Shown: positions 1 through 8,058 of the stretch, one piece after another
How the letters are laid out: every line of letters begins with the position of its first letter
Position numbering within the stretch: position 1 is the stretch's first letter
Origin: RPQJ01 sp963732415
GTDB lineage: Bacteria > Pseudomonadota > Gammaproteobacteria > Steroidobacterales > Steroidobacteraceae
DNA: 64,000 nucleotides
Direction: 5' to 3'
Assembly: GCA_963732415.1 (NCBI GenBank)
Contig: CAVSZK010000017.1
Span: 1 to 64,000, forward strand
The notes under the pieces: model-generated
Database searches by the model: none
Seen by the model: only the letters and a program-made list of their open reading frames with translations
What the model was told of the DNA's origin: nothing
Program-made: the position numbers and the translations under genes

Positions 1-143
1 ACAGTCTCCATGGTCAGCGACCGGCTGCTCCAGGATGCCGCCGGTTGTGCGGCGGCGCGGTCCGTCGACTGGGCGCGGGCGGCGAGCGGCGGTGCCAATG
101 CAGTTGATGCACAGGCCAGGATCAAGAGAACACGGTTGGTCAC
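1..143 (-). CDS. Secreted protein, N-terminal part only (gene runs off the left edge)
   Basis: A GTG codon at 143 follows a GAGGGA ribosome binding site and opens a frame with no stop to the window edge (47 codons). The encoded start has a short positive n-region (TNR), a hydrophobic core (VLLILACASTALAPPLAA) and an AxA-type cleavage site before Gln (ARAQ). It therefore looks like a Sec signal peptide for a periplasmic or outer-membrane protein. What follows is low-complexity Ala/Ser sequence, and too little of the mature protein is visible to name a family. It is divergent from the Crp/Fnr-type regulator at 256, which may control it. The Cys in the core does not sit in a good lipobox, so a lipoprotein is less likely. 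Confidence 0.55.
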   Translation of the reverse strand, partial: MTNRVLLILACASTALAPPLAARAQSTDRAAAQPAASWSSRSLTMET

Positions 144-226
144 GGCTGGTCCCTCGGGGTTCGGCACACGCGACGCCTCACTGCGCGCGCTCACGGCAGA
201 CAGGTACCACGGCCCCGGGATGCACT

Positions 227-244
227 TTGCACAAAATGGTACAA
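227..244 (+). promoter_or_regulatory. Candidate Crp/Fnr-type operator over a -10 element
   Basis: TTGCAC and GTACAA are separated by six bases, an inverted repeat with 5 of 6 symmetric positions. This is the usual geometry of Crp/Fnr-family half sites. It overlaps a TACAAT hexamer (240-245) that could be the -10 of the regulator gene starting at 256. A bound regulator would block this promoter, which suggests autorepression. Inference from sequence only. Confidence 0.35.
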
Positions 245-255
245 TCGCTATCGAT

Positions 256-963
256 ATGACCAAGTCCAGCGGTGCGACCGTGGAATCCTGCTTCCCGATC
301 CTGGGGTGGTTCGCGGACTGCCCGCCGCCCTTCAGGCGCGAGTTCCTCGCGCTGGGGCGCCCGAAGTTCTACGCGGCCGGCAGAGTGATCTATCAGGCGG
401 ACGACGCCGGGCAGGACGTCTTCGGTATCAGCTCCGGTGTGGTCACCGTGCATTGCAAGTTCACCCATCCGGACGCGGTGCTGCTGCACATGCTGCGGCC
501 CGGAGATTGGTTCGGCATCGCGCCAGTGCTTCTCAAGCGGAGTCGTGTCGTCACCGCCGTCGCGAGAACCGACGCGGATCTCCTGCGCGTTCCGGGCGAC
601 GAGCTGCGGGCACTGCTTCGACGTCGCCCGGAGTGGTCGGTCGAGCTCGGGCGCGAACCGATCTACAGCATGGAACTCGCCATGCAGATCGCGGCCGACC
701 TGCTGATCCGCGATGCCTCGGCGCGCTGCGCGGCCGTCCTGCTGCGCCTGGCGGGCCGGCGTTCGGCGTCGGGTCCGGATGCAGACCTGCCGTCCGAGAT
801 CCCGGCTTCGCAAACGGAGCTCGCGATGCTGAGCAACGTCTCCAGGAATACGTTCAGCCACGTGGTGCGAGAATTCTCGAGCCGTCGACTCGTGACCCTC
901 GACTACAGGTCGCTGACCGTGAACGACCCTGCGCGACTGCGTGACGTTGCGGATTCCGGCTGA
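256..963 (+). CDS. Crp/Fnr-family transcriptional regulator
   Basis: 235 residues. The N-terminal two thirds (about residues 25-140) is a cyclic-nucleotide-binding-type beta roll with the usual GD-x-FG pattern (RPGDWFGIAPVL). The C-terminal third (about 160-225) is a Crp-type helix-turn-helix, with recognition-helix-like sequence SQTELAMLSNVSRNTFSHVV. Only two cysteines lie near the N terminus, so it lacks the four-Cys cluster site of true FNR; the ligand is unknown. Start choice: ATG 256 is followed at once by typical domain sequence. An in-frame ATG at 220 would put the operator and -10 at 227-245 inside the coding region. The gene is divergent from a secreted-protein gene. I am confident of the family, not of the regulon. 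Confidence 0.85.
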   Translation: MTKSSGATVESCFPILGWFADCPPPFRREFLALGRPKFYAAGRVIYQADDAGQDVFGISSGVVTVHCKFTHPDAVLLHMLRPGDWFGIAPVLLKRSRVVTAVARTDADLLRVPGDELRALLRRRPEWSVELGREPIYSMELAMQIAADLLIRDASARCAAVLLRLAGRRSASGPDADLPSEIPASQTELAMLSNVSRNTFSHVVREFSSRRLVTLDYRSLTVNDPARLRDVADSG

Positions 964-1114
964 GAACGCGCCGGGATTCTCGAGCAGCGGCTGCAGTTGG
1001 CACGCCCCTCGTACGACTGCCTGTGGCCGTTCCCGCCCCTTCGCGAATGTCCGCTGCTCAGGGTGGATCGGCAGCCGCGGCCGGCCCGTCCCTCGCTGAC
1101 GCCGCAACAAGCTG

Positions 1115-2278
1115 CTAGCCGAAGTTGATCTTGGCCTCGAGGTTCGACCGCGAGTCGGCGTTGTTGATCGCTTCTTCCAGCGTAACCTTGCCGTCGAGGT
1201 ACAGCTGGTAGAGCGCGACATCGAAGCTCTGCATGCCCTGCTCGGCGCTGCGGATCAGGGCTTCCTTGACGCCGATAACGTCGCCTTTCTTCACCAGCTC
1301 CTGCACGTGCGGAGTGTTGAGCAGCACCTCGATCGCGGCGCAGCGCTTTTCGTCCTTGCCCATCACCAGCCGCTGCGAAAGGATCGCCTTCAGGTACTGC
1401 GACAGGTCGAGGAAGATCTGCGAGTGCTGCTCCTTCGGGAACATGTTGATGATGCGGTCCAGCGCCTCGGGCGCGTTGTTCGCGTGCAGCGTGGCCAGGC
1501 ACAGGTGGCCGGTTCCGGCGAACGTGATCGCGTATTCCATGCTCTCGCGGTCGCGGATTTCGCCGATCAGGATCACGTCGGGCGCGGCGCGCATCGCGCT
1601 CCTGAGCGCACGGTGGAACGACTTCGTATCCAGCCCGACCTCGCGCTGGTTCACGATGGACTTCTTGTTCGTGTGCAGGAACTCGATCGGGTCTTCGACG
1701 GTGAGAATGTGGTCCGAAGAAATCAGGTTGCGGTGGTTGATCATCGCCGCCAGCGACGTGGACTTGCCAGAGCCAGTGGCGCCCACCATCAGCACCAGCC
1801 CGCGCTTGATCATCACCAGGTCCTTCATGATCGCGGGCAGCCCGAGCTCCTCGAAGGTCGGCATCTCGGCGGTAATGTAGCGCAGCACCATCGCCGGGTT
1901 TCCGCGCTGGTGGAACACCGCTACGCGGAAGCGGCCGAGCCCGGGCTCGGAGACCGCGAAGTCGATCTCCAGTTCCTGCTGGAAGTAGTCGATCTGCTCC
2001 TGGTTCATCAGCCCGAAGGCCGCCTGGCGCACCTGGTCGGCCGTCAGCACCTGGCGGTTCACCGGGATAATGCGGCCTTCGATCTTGATCTTGATTGGCG
2101 AGTTAGAGGTAAAGAACAGGTCCGACGCCTTCTTCTCCACCATCAGCTTGAACAGCGGCTTGGTGTTCAGCACGAAGTTCTGGCGCGCTCCGGAGCCGCC
2201 GGCAGAGTCGCTCAGCGCGCGCTCCGCGGAAGTGTCCGAGGTATCGATGTCGGCAGCTGTGCCAGTAGCCTTCGTCAT
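1115..2278 (-). CDS. PilT/PilU-family retraction ATPase, third paralogue
   Basis: 387 residues, the last of three tandem type IV pilus ATPase genes. Walker A is GATGSGKST at about 166-174, followed by the Asp box (ILTVEDPIEF), Walker B (PDVILIGEIRDR) and His box (TGHLCLATLHANN). Sequence around each motif is closer to PilU than to PilT: it has GATGSGKST rather than GPTGSGKST and lacks the AIRNLIREGK motif of PilT. Compared with PilU it has a roughly 35-residue polar N-terminal extension (Thr/Ala/Asp/Ser-rich) before the conserved KLMVEKKASDLFF start. It probably acts at the cytoplasmic face of the pilus machine as an accessory retraction motor. It lies 16 bases after pilU and is almost certainly co-transcribed. 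Whether it is pilU-redundant or specialised cannot be told from sequence. Confidence 0.9.
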   Translation of the reverse strand: MTKATGTAADIDTSDTSAERALSDSAGGSGARQNFVLNTKPLFKLMVEKKASDLFFTSNSPIKIKIEGRIIPVNRQVLTADQVRQAAFGLMNQEQIDYFQQELEIDFAVSEPGLGRFRVAVFHQRGNPAMVLRYITAEMPTFEELGLPAIMKDLVMIKRGLVLMVGATGSGKSTSLAAMINHRNLISSDHILTVEDPIEFLHTNKKSIVNQREVGLDTKSFHRALRSAMRAAPDVILIGEIRDRESMEYAITFAGTGHLCLATLHANNAPEALDRIINMFPKEQHSQIFLDLSQYLKAILSQRLVMGKDEKRCAAIEVLLNTPHVQELVKKGDVIGVKEALIRSAEQGMQSFDVALYQLYLDGKVTLEEAINNADSRSNLEAKINFG

Positions 2279-2294
2279 GTGATTGGCTCCGTGC

Positions 2295-3440
2295 CTATTC
2301 CTCGTCCTCGACGATCTTCAGAGCTCCGGATGCCTCGATGTGCGCCTTGTCGGCACGCTTGCTCTCGAGCTTGATACGCAGCCGGATCTCGTTCTTGGAG
2401 TCGGCGTTCCTGAGCGCCTCCTCATAGCCGATCACGCCCGCCTCGAACAGGTCGTACAGCGCCTGGTCGAAGGTCTTCATGCCGAGCCGGTTGGACTTGG
2501 CCATGATCTCCTTGATGGCGCTCACCTCGCCACGGAAGATCAGGTCGGCGATCAGCGGCGTGTTGAGCATCACTTCCATCGCCGCGATGCGTCCCTTGCC
2601 CGCCTCGCGCGGGATCAGGCGCTGGGCGATCATGCCGCGGATGTTCAGCGACAGGTCCATCAGCAACTGCTCACGCCGGTCCTCGGGGAAGAAGTTGATG
2701 ATGCGGTCCATCGCCTGGTTGGCGCTGTTGGCGTGCAGCGTCGCCAGCACCAGGTGGCCTGTTTCGGCGAACTGGATGCCGTACTCCATCGTGTCACGGT
2801 CGCGGATTTCGCCGATCAGGATCACGTCCGGCGCCTGGCGCAGCGTGTTCTTCAGCGCCATGTGCCAGCTTTCGGTGTCGACGCCGACCTCGCGCTGGGT
2901 GACCACGCAGTTGCGGTGTGTGTGGACGTACTCGATCGGGTCCTCGATCGTGATGATGTGGCCGCGCGTCTTCTCGTTGCGGTAGTCGAGCATCGCCGCC
3001 AGCGAAGTCGACTTGCCCGAGCCGGTCGCCCCGACCAGGATCACCAGGCCGCGCTTCGACATCACGACTTCTTTCAGGATCGGCGGAAGCTCGAGTTCCT
3101 CGATCGTCGGCACCTTGACGTTGATCGTGCGCAACACCGCGCCGGTGAGCCCCATCTGCACGAACGCACTGACGCGGAACCGGCCGATACCGGGCGGAGC
3201 GATGGCGAAATTGCATTCCTTGGTGGCGTCGAATTCCTTGGTCTGGCGATCATTCATGATCGCGCGCACCAGCAACTGCGCCTGTTCGGGCGACAATGGC
3301 TGGTTGGTCTGGGGCTTGATCTCGCCGTCGACCTTGATGGCCGGCGGGAAACCTGCGGTGATGAAAAGGTCCGACCCCTTGCGCTCGACCATGCGGCGCA
3401 GAAGGTCCTGCATGAGCTTTATGCCCTGGTCGCGGTCCAT
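2295..3440 (-). CDS. pilU: Type IV pilus twitching motility ATPase PilU
   Basis: 381 residues, matching the family length (about 382). It is the accessory retraction ATPase that works with PilT at the inner-membrane base of type IV pili. Motifs: Walker A GATGSGKST at 137-145, Asp box (IITIEDPIEYVH), Walker B (PDVILIGEIRDR) and His box (TGHLVLATLHANS). The N-terminal segment RKGSDLFITAGFPPAIKVDGE and the acidic C-terminal tail (IVEDEE) are typical of PilU. The ATG at 3440 follows a GGGAG ribosome binding site. It sits 34 bases downstream of pilT, in the order pilT-pilU seen in many gammaproteobacteria. Confidence 0.95.
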   Translation of the reverse strand: MDRDQGIKLMQDLLRRMVERKGSDLFITAGFPPAIKVDGEIKPQTNQPLSPEQAQLLVRAIMNDRQTKEFDATKECNFAIAPPGIGRFRVSAFVQMGLTGAVLRTINVKVPTIEELELPPILKEVVMSKRGLVILVGATGSGKSTSLAAMLDYRNEKTRGHIITIEDPIEYVHTHRNCVVTQREVGVDTESWHMALKNTLRQAPDVILIGEIRDRDTMEYGIQFAETGHLVLATLHANSANQAMDRIINFFPEDRREQLLMDLSLNIRGMIAQRLIPREAGKGRIAAMEVMLNTPLIADLIFRGEVSAIKEIMAKSNRLGMKTFDQALYDLFEAGVIGYEEALRNADSKNEIRLRIKLESKRADKAHIEASGALKIVEDEE

Positions 3441-3474
3441 ATTTACTCCCGTGGCGCCCCGTACCGGCCGGCGG

Positions 3475-4515
3475 TCAGAAATCGTCCTTGTTCTGTGCCC
3501 TGAAGCGTGCTTCTTCCTTGGTGATCAGGCCCTTCTGCAGATACTCCTTCAGGCACTGGTCGAGCGTCTGCATGCCTGCCGCCTGCCCGGTCTGGATCGC
3601 CGAGTACATCTGCGCGATCTTGCCCTCGCGGATCAGGTTCCTGATCGCCGGCGTGCCGATCATGATCTCGTGCGCCGCGACTCGGCCGCCGCCGATGCGC
3701 TTCAAGAGAGTCTGCGAGATGACCGCGCGCAGCGACTCGGAAAGCATCGCGCGCACCATTTCCTTTTCCGCCGCCGGGAAAACGTCCACGATGCGGTCGA
3801 TGGTCTTGGCGGCTGAACTGGTGTGCAGCGTCCCGAACACCAGGTGTCCGGTCTCGGCGCCGGTGAGCGCGAGCCGGATCGTCTCGAGGTCGCGCATTTC
3901 ACCCACCAGGATCACGTCCGGGTCTTCGCGCAGCGCCGAGCGCAGGGCCTCGCTGAAGCCCAGCGTGTCGCGATGCACCTCGCGCTGGTTGATCAGGCAG
4001 CGCTTCGACTCGTGCACGAACTCGATCGGGTCTTCGATCGTGATGATGTGGTCCGGGCGGTTGTCGTTGACATAGTTGATCATCGCCGCCAGGGTCGTGG
4101 ACTTGCCCGACCCGGTCGGGCCGGTGACCAGCACCAGCCCGCGCGGCTGCATCGATATGTCCTTGAAGATCTTCGGCGCGTTCAGGTCGTCGAGCGAGAG
4201 CACCACCGAGGGGATGTTGCGGAACACCGAGGCAGCGCCGCGGTTCTGGTTGAATGCGTTGACGCGGAAGCGCGCGAGCTTCGGGATCTCGAACGAGAAG
4301 TCGGTTTCGTAGAACTCCTCGTAGGCCTTCCGTTGCTTGTCATTCATGATGTCGTACACCATGCTGTGCACTTCCTTGTGCGTCAGCGGTGGCATGTTGA
4401 TCCGCTTCATGTCGCCGTCGACTCGGATCATCGGCGGCACCCCCGACGACAGGTGAAGGTCGGAGGCCTTGTTCTTGACTGCAAACGCCAGCAGCTGGGC
4501 AATATCGACGGCCAT
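3475..4515 (-). CDS. pilT: Type IV pilus retraction ATPase PilT
   Basis: 346 residues (family about 344). This hexameric ATPase depolymerises pili and drives twitching motility. Visible motifs: PAS-like N-terminal domain (VKNKASDLHLSSG), Walker A GPTGSGKST at 132-140, Asp box (IITIEDPIEF, about 158-167), Walker B (PDVILVGEMRD, about 199-209), His box (TGHLVFGTLHTSS) and the PilT-specific AIRNLIREGK near residue 290. Start: ATG 4515 has an AAGGAGT ribosome binding site and matches the canonical MxxDIxQLL N terminus; the open frame extends further upstream without support. First gene of the three-ATPase operon and divergent from yggS. Confidence 0.96.
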   Translation of the reverse strand: MAVDIAQLLAFAVKNKASDLHLSSGVPPMIRVDGDMKRINMPPLTHKEVHSMVYDIMNDKQRKAYEEFYETDFSFEIPKLARFRVNAFNQNRGAASVFRNIPSVVLSLDDLNAPKIFKDISMQPRGLVLVTGPTGSGKSTTLAAMINYVNDNRPDHIITIEDPIEFVHESKRCLINQREVHRDTLGFSEALRSALREDPDVILVGEMRDLETIRLALTGAETGHLVFGTLHTSSAAKTIDRIVDVFPAAEKEMVRAMLSESLRAVISQTLLKRIGGGRVAAHEIMIGTPAIRNLIREGKIAQMYSAIQTGQAAGMQTLDQCLKEYLQKGLITKEEARFRAQNKDDF

Positions 4516-4575
4516 CTTGACTCCTTCGGGCCGGCGCTCCGGATCAAGGTCCGGAAGACTCACGCTGGCATCCGC

Positions 4576-4603
4576 AGTATAGATCAGCGGGTCGGACCCC
4601 AAT
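4576..4603 (-). promoter_or_regulatory. Possible pilT promoter
   Basis: On the minus strand TATACT (4576-4581) matches the sigma70 -10 at 5 of 6 positions. A weak -35-like ATTGGG lies 16 bases upstream. It would give a leader of about 55 bases before the pilT ATG. The -35 is poor, so this is tentative. Confidence 0.3.
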
Positions 4604-5299
4604 ATGTTAACCGCTCCGCAGTTCTCGCCCGAACGCCTGCTGGCTGTCACTGAACGGATCGCCACCGCGGCCCGCCACGCAGGCAGGGACCCGGCCGGCG
4701 TGCACCTGCTCGCGGTAAGCAAACAGCAGCCGGAGCGGGTCGTCCGGGCCGCCGCGGAGGCCGGACAGGTCGATTTCGGGGAAAACTACCTGCAGGAAGC
4801 ACTGCCCAAGATCGAGGCGCTGCGCGACCTGGCGCTCAACTGGCACTTCATCGGGCATGTACAGGCCAACAAGACACGCGACATCGCCAGCGCGTTCCAG
4901 TGGGTCCACACCGTCGACCGCGCGCGAATTGCCGAGAGGCTTAGTGCCCACAGGCCACACTACGCCGGCGCATTGGACGTGCTGCTGCAGGTCAAGCTGG
5001 CGAACGAGCCGGCCAAGGGCGGCATCGCCCCGGGAGATGCCCCGGCGCTCGCCGCGGTGGTTGCCGGACTGCCCCGCCTCCGCCTGCGCGGGCTGATGTG
5101 CATTCCCGAGCCCGCGGACAGCGAGGACGCCCAGCGCGCGCCGTTCCGGCAGCTTCGGGAATTGCTGCAGGCGCTCCGCGCGCAGGGACATGAACTCGAC
5201 ACCCTGTCGATGGGGATGAGCGACGATCTCGAGGCGGCGGTCGCCGAAGGCGCGACCATCGTCCGGGTCGGCACGGCGGTCTTCGGGCCGCGCAACTGA
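4604..5299 (+). CDS. yggS: YggS/PLPBP family pyridoxal phosphate homeostasis protein
   Basis: 231 residues. Cytosolic PLP-binding protein with an alanine-racemase-like TIM barrel that buffers PLP and affects amino acid and keto acid pools. The PLP lysine is K40 in LLAVSKQQP. Other family signatures are FGENYLQEA, WHFIGHVQANKTRDIA and the C-terminal LSMGMSDDLEAAVAEG. It is immediately upstream of proC (15 bases), the conserved pilT-yggS-proC-yggT arrangement. The ATG is preceded by only a weak ribosome binding site. Confidence 0.95.
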   Translation: MLTAPQFSPERLLAVTERIATAARHAGRDPAGVHLLAVSKQQPERVVRAAAEAGQVDFGENYLQEALPKIEALRDLALNWHFIGHVQANKTRDIASAFQWVHTVDRARIAERLSAHRPHYAGALDVLLQVKLANEPAKGGIAPGDAPALAAVVAGLPRLRLRGLMCIPEPADSEDAQRAPFRQLRELLQALRAQGHELDTLSMGMSDDLEAAVAEGATIVRVGTAVFGPRN

Positions 5300-5314
5300 A
5301 CCGGAGGAAACCGG

Positions 5315-6133
5315 ATGCGTATCGCATTCATTGGCGGCGGACACATGACGACGGCCCTGGTCAGCGGGTTGCTGCGACACGGAACGGTCGTGGACTCAGT
5401 GAGGGTCGCCGACCCGGTGTCGTCGCATCTCGAACGACTGGCTTTCGAATTCGGCGTGCAGGGCAGCACGGACAACCGCGAGGTCGTGGCTGATGCGGAC
5501 CTGGTCGTGCTGGCGGTCAAGCCGCAGGACATGGCCGAGGCCGCCCGGAGCATCGCAGGAGAACTCGCCAGCCGTCGCCGCCTGGTCGTATCGGTCGCTG
5601 CCGGCGTCCGCCTGCAGGACCTGGAGAGATGGCTCGGCAAGGGAATCCCGATGGTGCGCGCAATGCCCAACCGTCCGGCGTTGATTGGCGCCGGCATCAC
5701 CGCTCTCTACGCGGGCGTCGGCACTACCGCCGATGACCGGGTCAGCGTAGAGAAGCTGATGTCCGCGGCCGGCGAGACCGTGTGGCTCGAACACGAGTCA
5801 CAGATGGATGCCGCGACGGCGATCTCCGGCAGCGGTCCCGCATATTTCTTCCTGTTGATCGAGGCGCTAGAGGCCGCGGGCACGGCAATCGGCCTGCCGC
5901 ACGAGACGTCGAGGCGCCTCGCTGCCGCGACCGCAAGAGGCGCTGGACGCATGGCTGCCGAAAGCGGAATGGAGCCGGCGATCCTGCGCGAACAGGTCAC
6001 CTCCAGGGGCGGCACGACCGCGGCGGCACTGGAAGTCCTGGAGTCCGACGGGCTGCGCGCGACGATACACCGCGCGGTGGCCGCCGCTGCCCGTCGTTCG
6101 ATCGAACTGGCCACACAATCAGGCAACGAGTAA
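5315..6133 (+). CDS. proC: Pyrroline-5-carboxylate reductase
   Basis: 272 residues, normal length. Catalyses the last step of proline synthesis, NAD(P)H-dependent reduction of 1-pyrroline-5-carboxylate. The Rossmann motif is near the start (IAFIGGGHMTTALV, residues 3-16). The C-terminal dimerisation domain carries the family signature around ISGSGPAYFF, LREQVTSRGGTTAAALEVLE and IHRAVAAAARRS. A GGAGG ribosome binding site precedes the ATG. It lies between yggS and yggT with short gaps, so one transcript is likely. Confidence 0.97.
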   Translation: MRIAFIGGGHMTTALVSGLLRHGTVVDSVRVADPVSSHLERLAFEFGVQGSTDNREVVADADLVVLAVKPQDMAEAARSIAGELASRRRLVVSVAAGVRLQDLERWLGKGIPMVRAMPNRPALIGAGITALYAGVGTTADDRVSVEKLMSAAGETVWLEHESQMDAATAISGSGPAYFFLLIEALEAAGTAIGLPHETSRRLAAATARGAGRMAAESGMEPAILREQVTSRGGTTAAALEVLESDGLRATIHRAVAAAARRSIELATQSGNE

Positions 6134-6137
6134 CGCC

Positions 6138-6662
6138 ATGGCAGCAATTCTCTTCATTCTGAACGCCCTGCTGACGCTGGTCGTCGTCGCATTCCTGCTG
6201 CGCGCATTGATGCCGCTGGTGCGCGCCGACTTCCGCAATCCGCTCGGCCAGGCGGTGCTGCAATTCACCGATCCGCTGGTGCGGCCGCTGCGCCGCGTCC
6301 TTGGGCCGGTCGGCCGCGTGGACATGGCCTCGATCGCTGCGGTGCTGCTGGTCCAGTTCGCCGGCACGGCGCTGCTGCGGCTGGTCGCTGGCAGAGGATT
6401 CTCGGTGGCCGTAACGCTCCTCGAGGCGCCCAGGATGCTCGCGCAGACCGTGCTCAGTCTCTACAGCGTCGCGATCCTGGCTTACGTGGTGCTGAGCTGG
6501 ATCGCTCCCGGGACCCACAGCCCCGCGACGAGGCTGCTCGATGCGCTGTGCGAGCCCCTGCTGCGGCCGTTCAGGCGGATCATTCCGCCGATCGCCGGCC
6601 TCGATCTCGCGCCGGTGTTCGTGCTGATCTGCCTGCAGGCGCTGCAGATTCCGCTGCGCTGA
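6138..6662 (+). CDS. yggT: YggT family inner-membrane protein
   Basis: 174 residues with two YGGT repeats, each made of hydrophobic helices followed by a short amphipathic motif. The first covers about residues 5-75 (LRALMPLVRADFRNPLGQAV, then FTDPLVRPLRRVLGP). The second covers about 95-170 (SWIAPGTHSPATRLLD, then LCEPLLRPFRRIIPP). Four or so membrane spans are predicted by eye. The molecular role is not settled; family members are linked to osmotic tolerance, cell division and membrane complex assembly. It starts 4 bases after proC, in a widely conserved cluster with yggS and yggU. Confidence 0.92.
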   Translation: MAAILFILNALLTLVVVAFLLRALMPLVRADFRNPLGQAVLQFTDPLVRPLRRVLGPVGRVDMASIAAVLLVQFAGTALLRLVAGRGFSVAVTLLEAPRMLAQTVLSLYSVAILAYVVLSWIAPGTHSPATRLLDALCEPLLRPFRRIIPPIAGLDLAPVFVLICLQALQIPLR

Positions 6663-6672
6663 GGCCGGGGAA

Positions 6673-6969
6673 ATGGTCGCTGGGCGACGCGACGACGGCG
6701 ACCTCGTGCTCGAGGTTCGAATACAGCCGCGTGCCTCACGCAGCGAATTCGCCGGTCGGTTCGGGGAGCGGCTGAGGATACGGCTGCAGGCACCGCCGGT
6801 GGACGGGCGCGCCAACGCCGCGCTGGTCACCTTCCTGGCGGACGCGTTCGGTGTGCCGCGCGCCCGCGTCGAAATCGAGCACGGCCTGGCCGGCCGCGAC
6901 AAGCGGGTGCGCATTCGCGACTCGGGCCCGGTGCCGCCACACCTGCGCCAGTGCGTCGGCTGCGACTGA
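6673..6969 (+). CDS. yggU: DUF167/YggU family protein
   Basis: 98 residues, the usual small DUF167 domain. Family hallmarks are VRIQPRASRSEFAG near the N terminus, LRIRLQAPPVDGRANAALV in the middle, and VEIEHGLAGRDKRVRI towards the end. The function is unknown. It follows yggT by 10 bases and belongs to the same probable operon. The C-terminal tail (LRQCVGCD) has two cysteines, which I do not recognise as a family feature. Confidence 0.9.
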   Translation: MVAGRRDDGDLVLEVRIQPRASRSEFAGRFGERLRIRLQAPPVDGRANAALVTFLADAFGVPRARVEIEHGLAGRDKRVRIRDSGPVPPHLRQCVGCD

Positions 6970-7049
6970 AGCGCAATCGGGCGGCGCGCTGCCGCCACAC
7001 TTGGACTATAGTTGTCGCACGCCACTCGCCAGCTTGTCAGGGGATCCGA

Positions 7050-7547
7050 ATGGCAAGACGCACAGCACGCCTTTTCGCTCCATTTTTCGTCTGCGTCATG
7101 GCCGCGCTGGCGGGCTGCGGACGGGGTGACCCTGTGCAGGGCACCGCCCAGACCGCGGCACCGAGCGAACCCACTTCGCGCGATCTTGGCGAATTCCAGT
7201 TGCATTACAACGCAGTACGTACCGACATGCTGACGCCGGAGGTTGCGCGCGCCTATGGCATCGAGCGCAGCGCGAACCGTGTACTGCTGAATGTTTCGCT
7301 GCAGCACGAGAACGCGGACGGCACCACGTCGTCGGCGGATGGCCTGGTGACCGCGACGGCATACAACCTCACCGGGCAGACCAAGGACCTGACGATGCGG
7401 CGCATCGCCGAAGGCTCGTCCGTCTATTACATTGGCGAGGTCGGCATCAGCGGCAACGAGATCCTGGTGTTCGACATCAATGTCGTGCCACCTGGCCAGC
7501 ACACCAAGTACACGGTCCAGTTCAAGCGTGAGTTCTACGCAGACTGA
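7050..7547 (+). CDS. DUF4426 lipoprotein
   Basis: 165 residues. The start at ATG 7050 gives a clear lipoprotein signal: RRTAR, a hydrophobic stretch (FAPFFVCVMAALAG) and a Cys after AG (LAGC, residue 20). The mature part matches DUF4426: a single compact beta-rich domain with YNAVRTDMLTPEVARAYGI, NVSLQHEN, and a C-terminal TKYTVQFKREFYAD. Function unknown. In Pseudomonas a DUF4426 gene also ends the yggS-proC-yggT cluster, which supports the assignment. Reading the frame from an upstream start would remove the signal peptide logic. Confidence 0.88.
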   Translation: MARRTARLFAPFFVCVMAALAGCGRGDPVQGTAQTAAPSEPTSRDLGEFQLHYNAVRTDMLTPEVARAYGIERSANRVLLNVSLQHENADGTTSSADGLVTATAYNLTGQTKDLTMRRIAEGSSVYYIGEVGISGNEILVFDINVVPPGQHTKYTVQFKREFYAD

Positions 7548-7581
7548 TGGCTCTGGCCCTGAAAAAAAGGCGTCGGAGCGC

Positions 7582-7610
7582 TTAAACACGCGGGAATCTT
7601 GTGCTATTTT
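7582..7610 (+). promoter_or_regulatory. Possible promoter of the HU-family gene
   Basis: TTAAAC (7582-7587) and TATTTT (7605-7610) are separated by 17 bases, about 60 bases before the ATG at 7669. The spacing is ideal but the hexamers are moderate matches. An AGGAG ribosome binding site lies just before the start codon. Confidence 0.35.
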
Positions 7611-7668
7611 CCAGCGCGCCGAAGATTTACGGGGCCAGCGGCCCGCGATCCATCCACAGGAGACTTAA

Positions 7669-7980
7669 ATGGCAAAGAAGAGTTCTGCACCGACCAAGTC
7701 GGACATCCTTGCGGCAATCTCGAAGGACACGGGGCTGTCCAAGAGGCAGGTTGGTGCCGTGTTCGATTCGCTCGGAACGGTCATCAAGAAGAGCCTGAAG
7801 AGCCACAGCATGTTCACGCTGCCGGGCCTCGCGAAGATGAAGGTGGTGAAGAAGCCTGCGACGAAGGCTCGCGAGGGCGTGAACCCCTTCACCGGCGAGA
7901 AGATGACCTTCAAGGCCAAGCCGGCCAGCAAGAAGGTCCGCATCATGCCGCTGAAAAACCTCAAGGGCATGGTGAACTGA
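7669..7980 (+). CDS. HU/IHF-family DNA-binding protein
   Basis: 103 residues, very basic. It has the HU fold layout: an N-terminal helical dimer part (KSDILAAISKDTGLSKRQVGAVFDSLGTVI) and a beta-arm part with the family motif NPFTGEKMTFKAKPASKKVRI. In ordinary HU the arm reads R-N-P-x-T-G; here the preceding segment is KKPATKAREGVNPFTGE. The sequence is divergent from HupA/HupB and IhfA/IhfB, so I leave the gene unnamed. It probably binds and bends DNA in the nucleoid. It is a single-gene unit with its own AGGAG site. Confidence 0.88.
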   Translation: MAKKSSAPTKSDILAAISKDTGLSKRQVGAVFDSLGTVIKKSLKSHSMFTLPGLAKMKVVKKPATKAREGVNPFTGEKMTFKAKPASKKVRIMPLKNLKGMVN

Positions 7981-7999
7981 TCCGATTCAGTTTCCGGGC

Positions 8000-8020
8000 G
8001 GGGCGGCCTCGTGCCGCCCC
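8000..8020 (+). terminator. GC hairpin after the HU-family gene
   Basis: An 8-base stem (GGGGCGGC/GCCGCCCC) with a 5-base loop lies 20 bases after the HU stop codon. There is no T run straight after it, so it is not a textbook intrinsic terminator. It may still stabilise the 3' end or stop transcription with Rho. Confidence 0.35.
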
Positions 8021-8058
8021 GATCCTGACCCTCGCCGCACCCGTCCTGGGAAGCGGCT

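Noticed and set aside
2283..3503. Long open frame opposite pilU
   Set aside because: It mirrors pilU, which carries all catalytic motifs. No ribosome binding site or domain.
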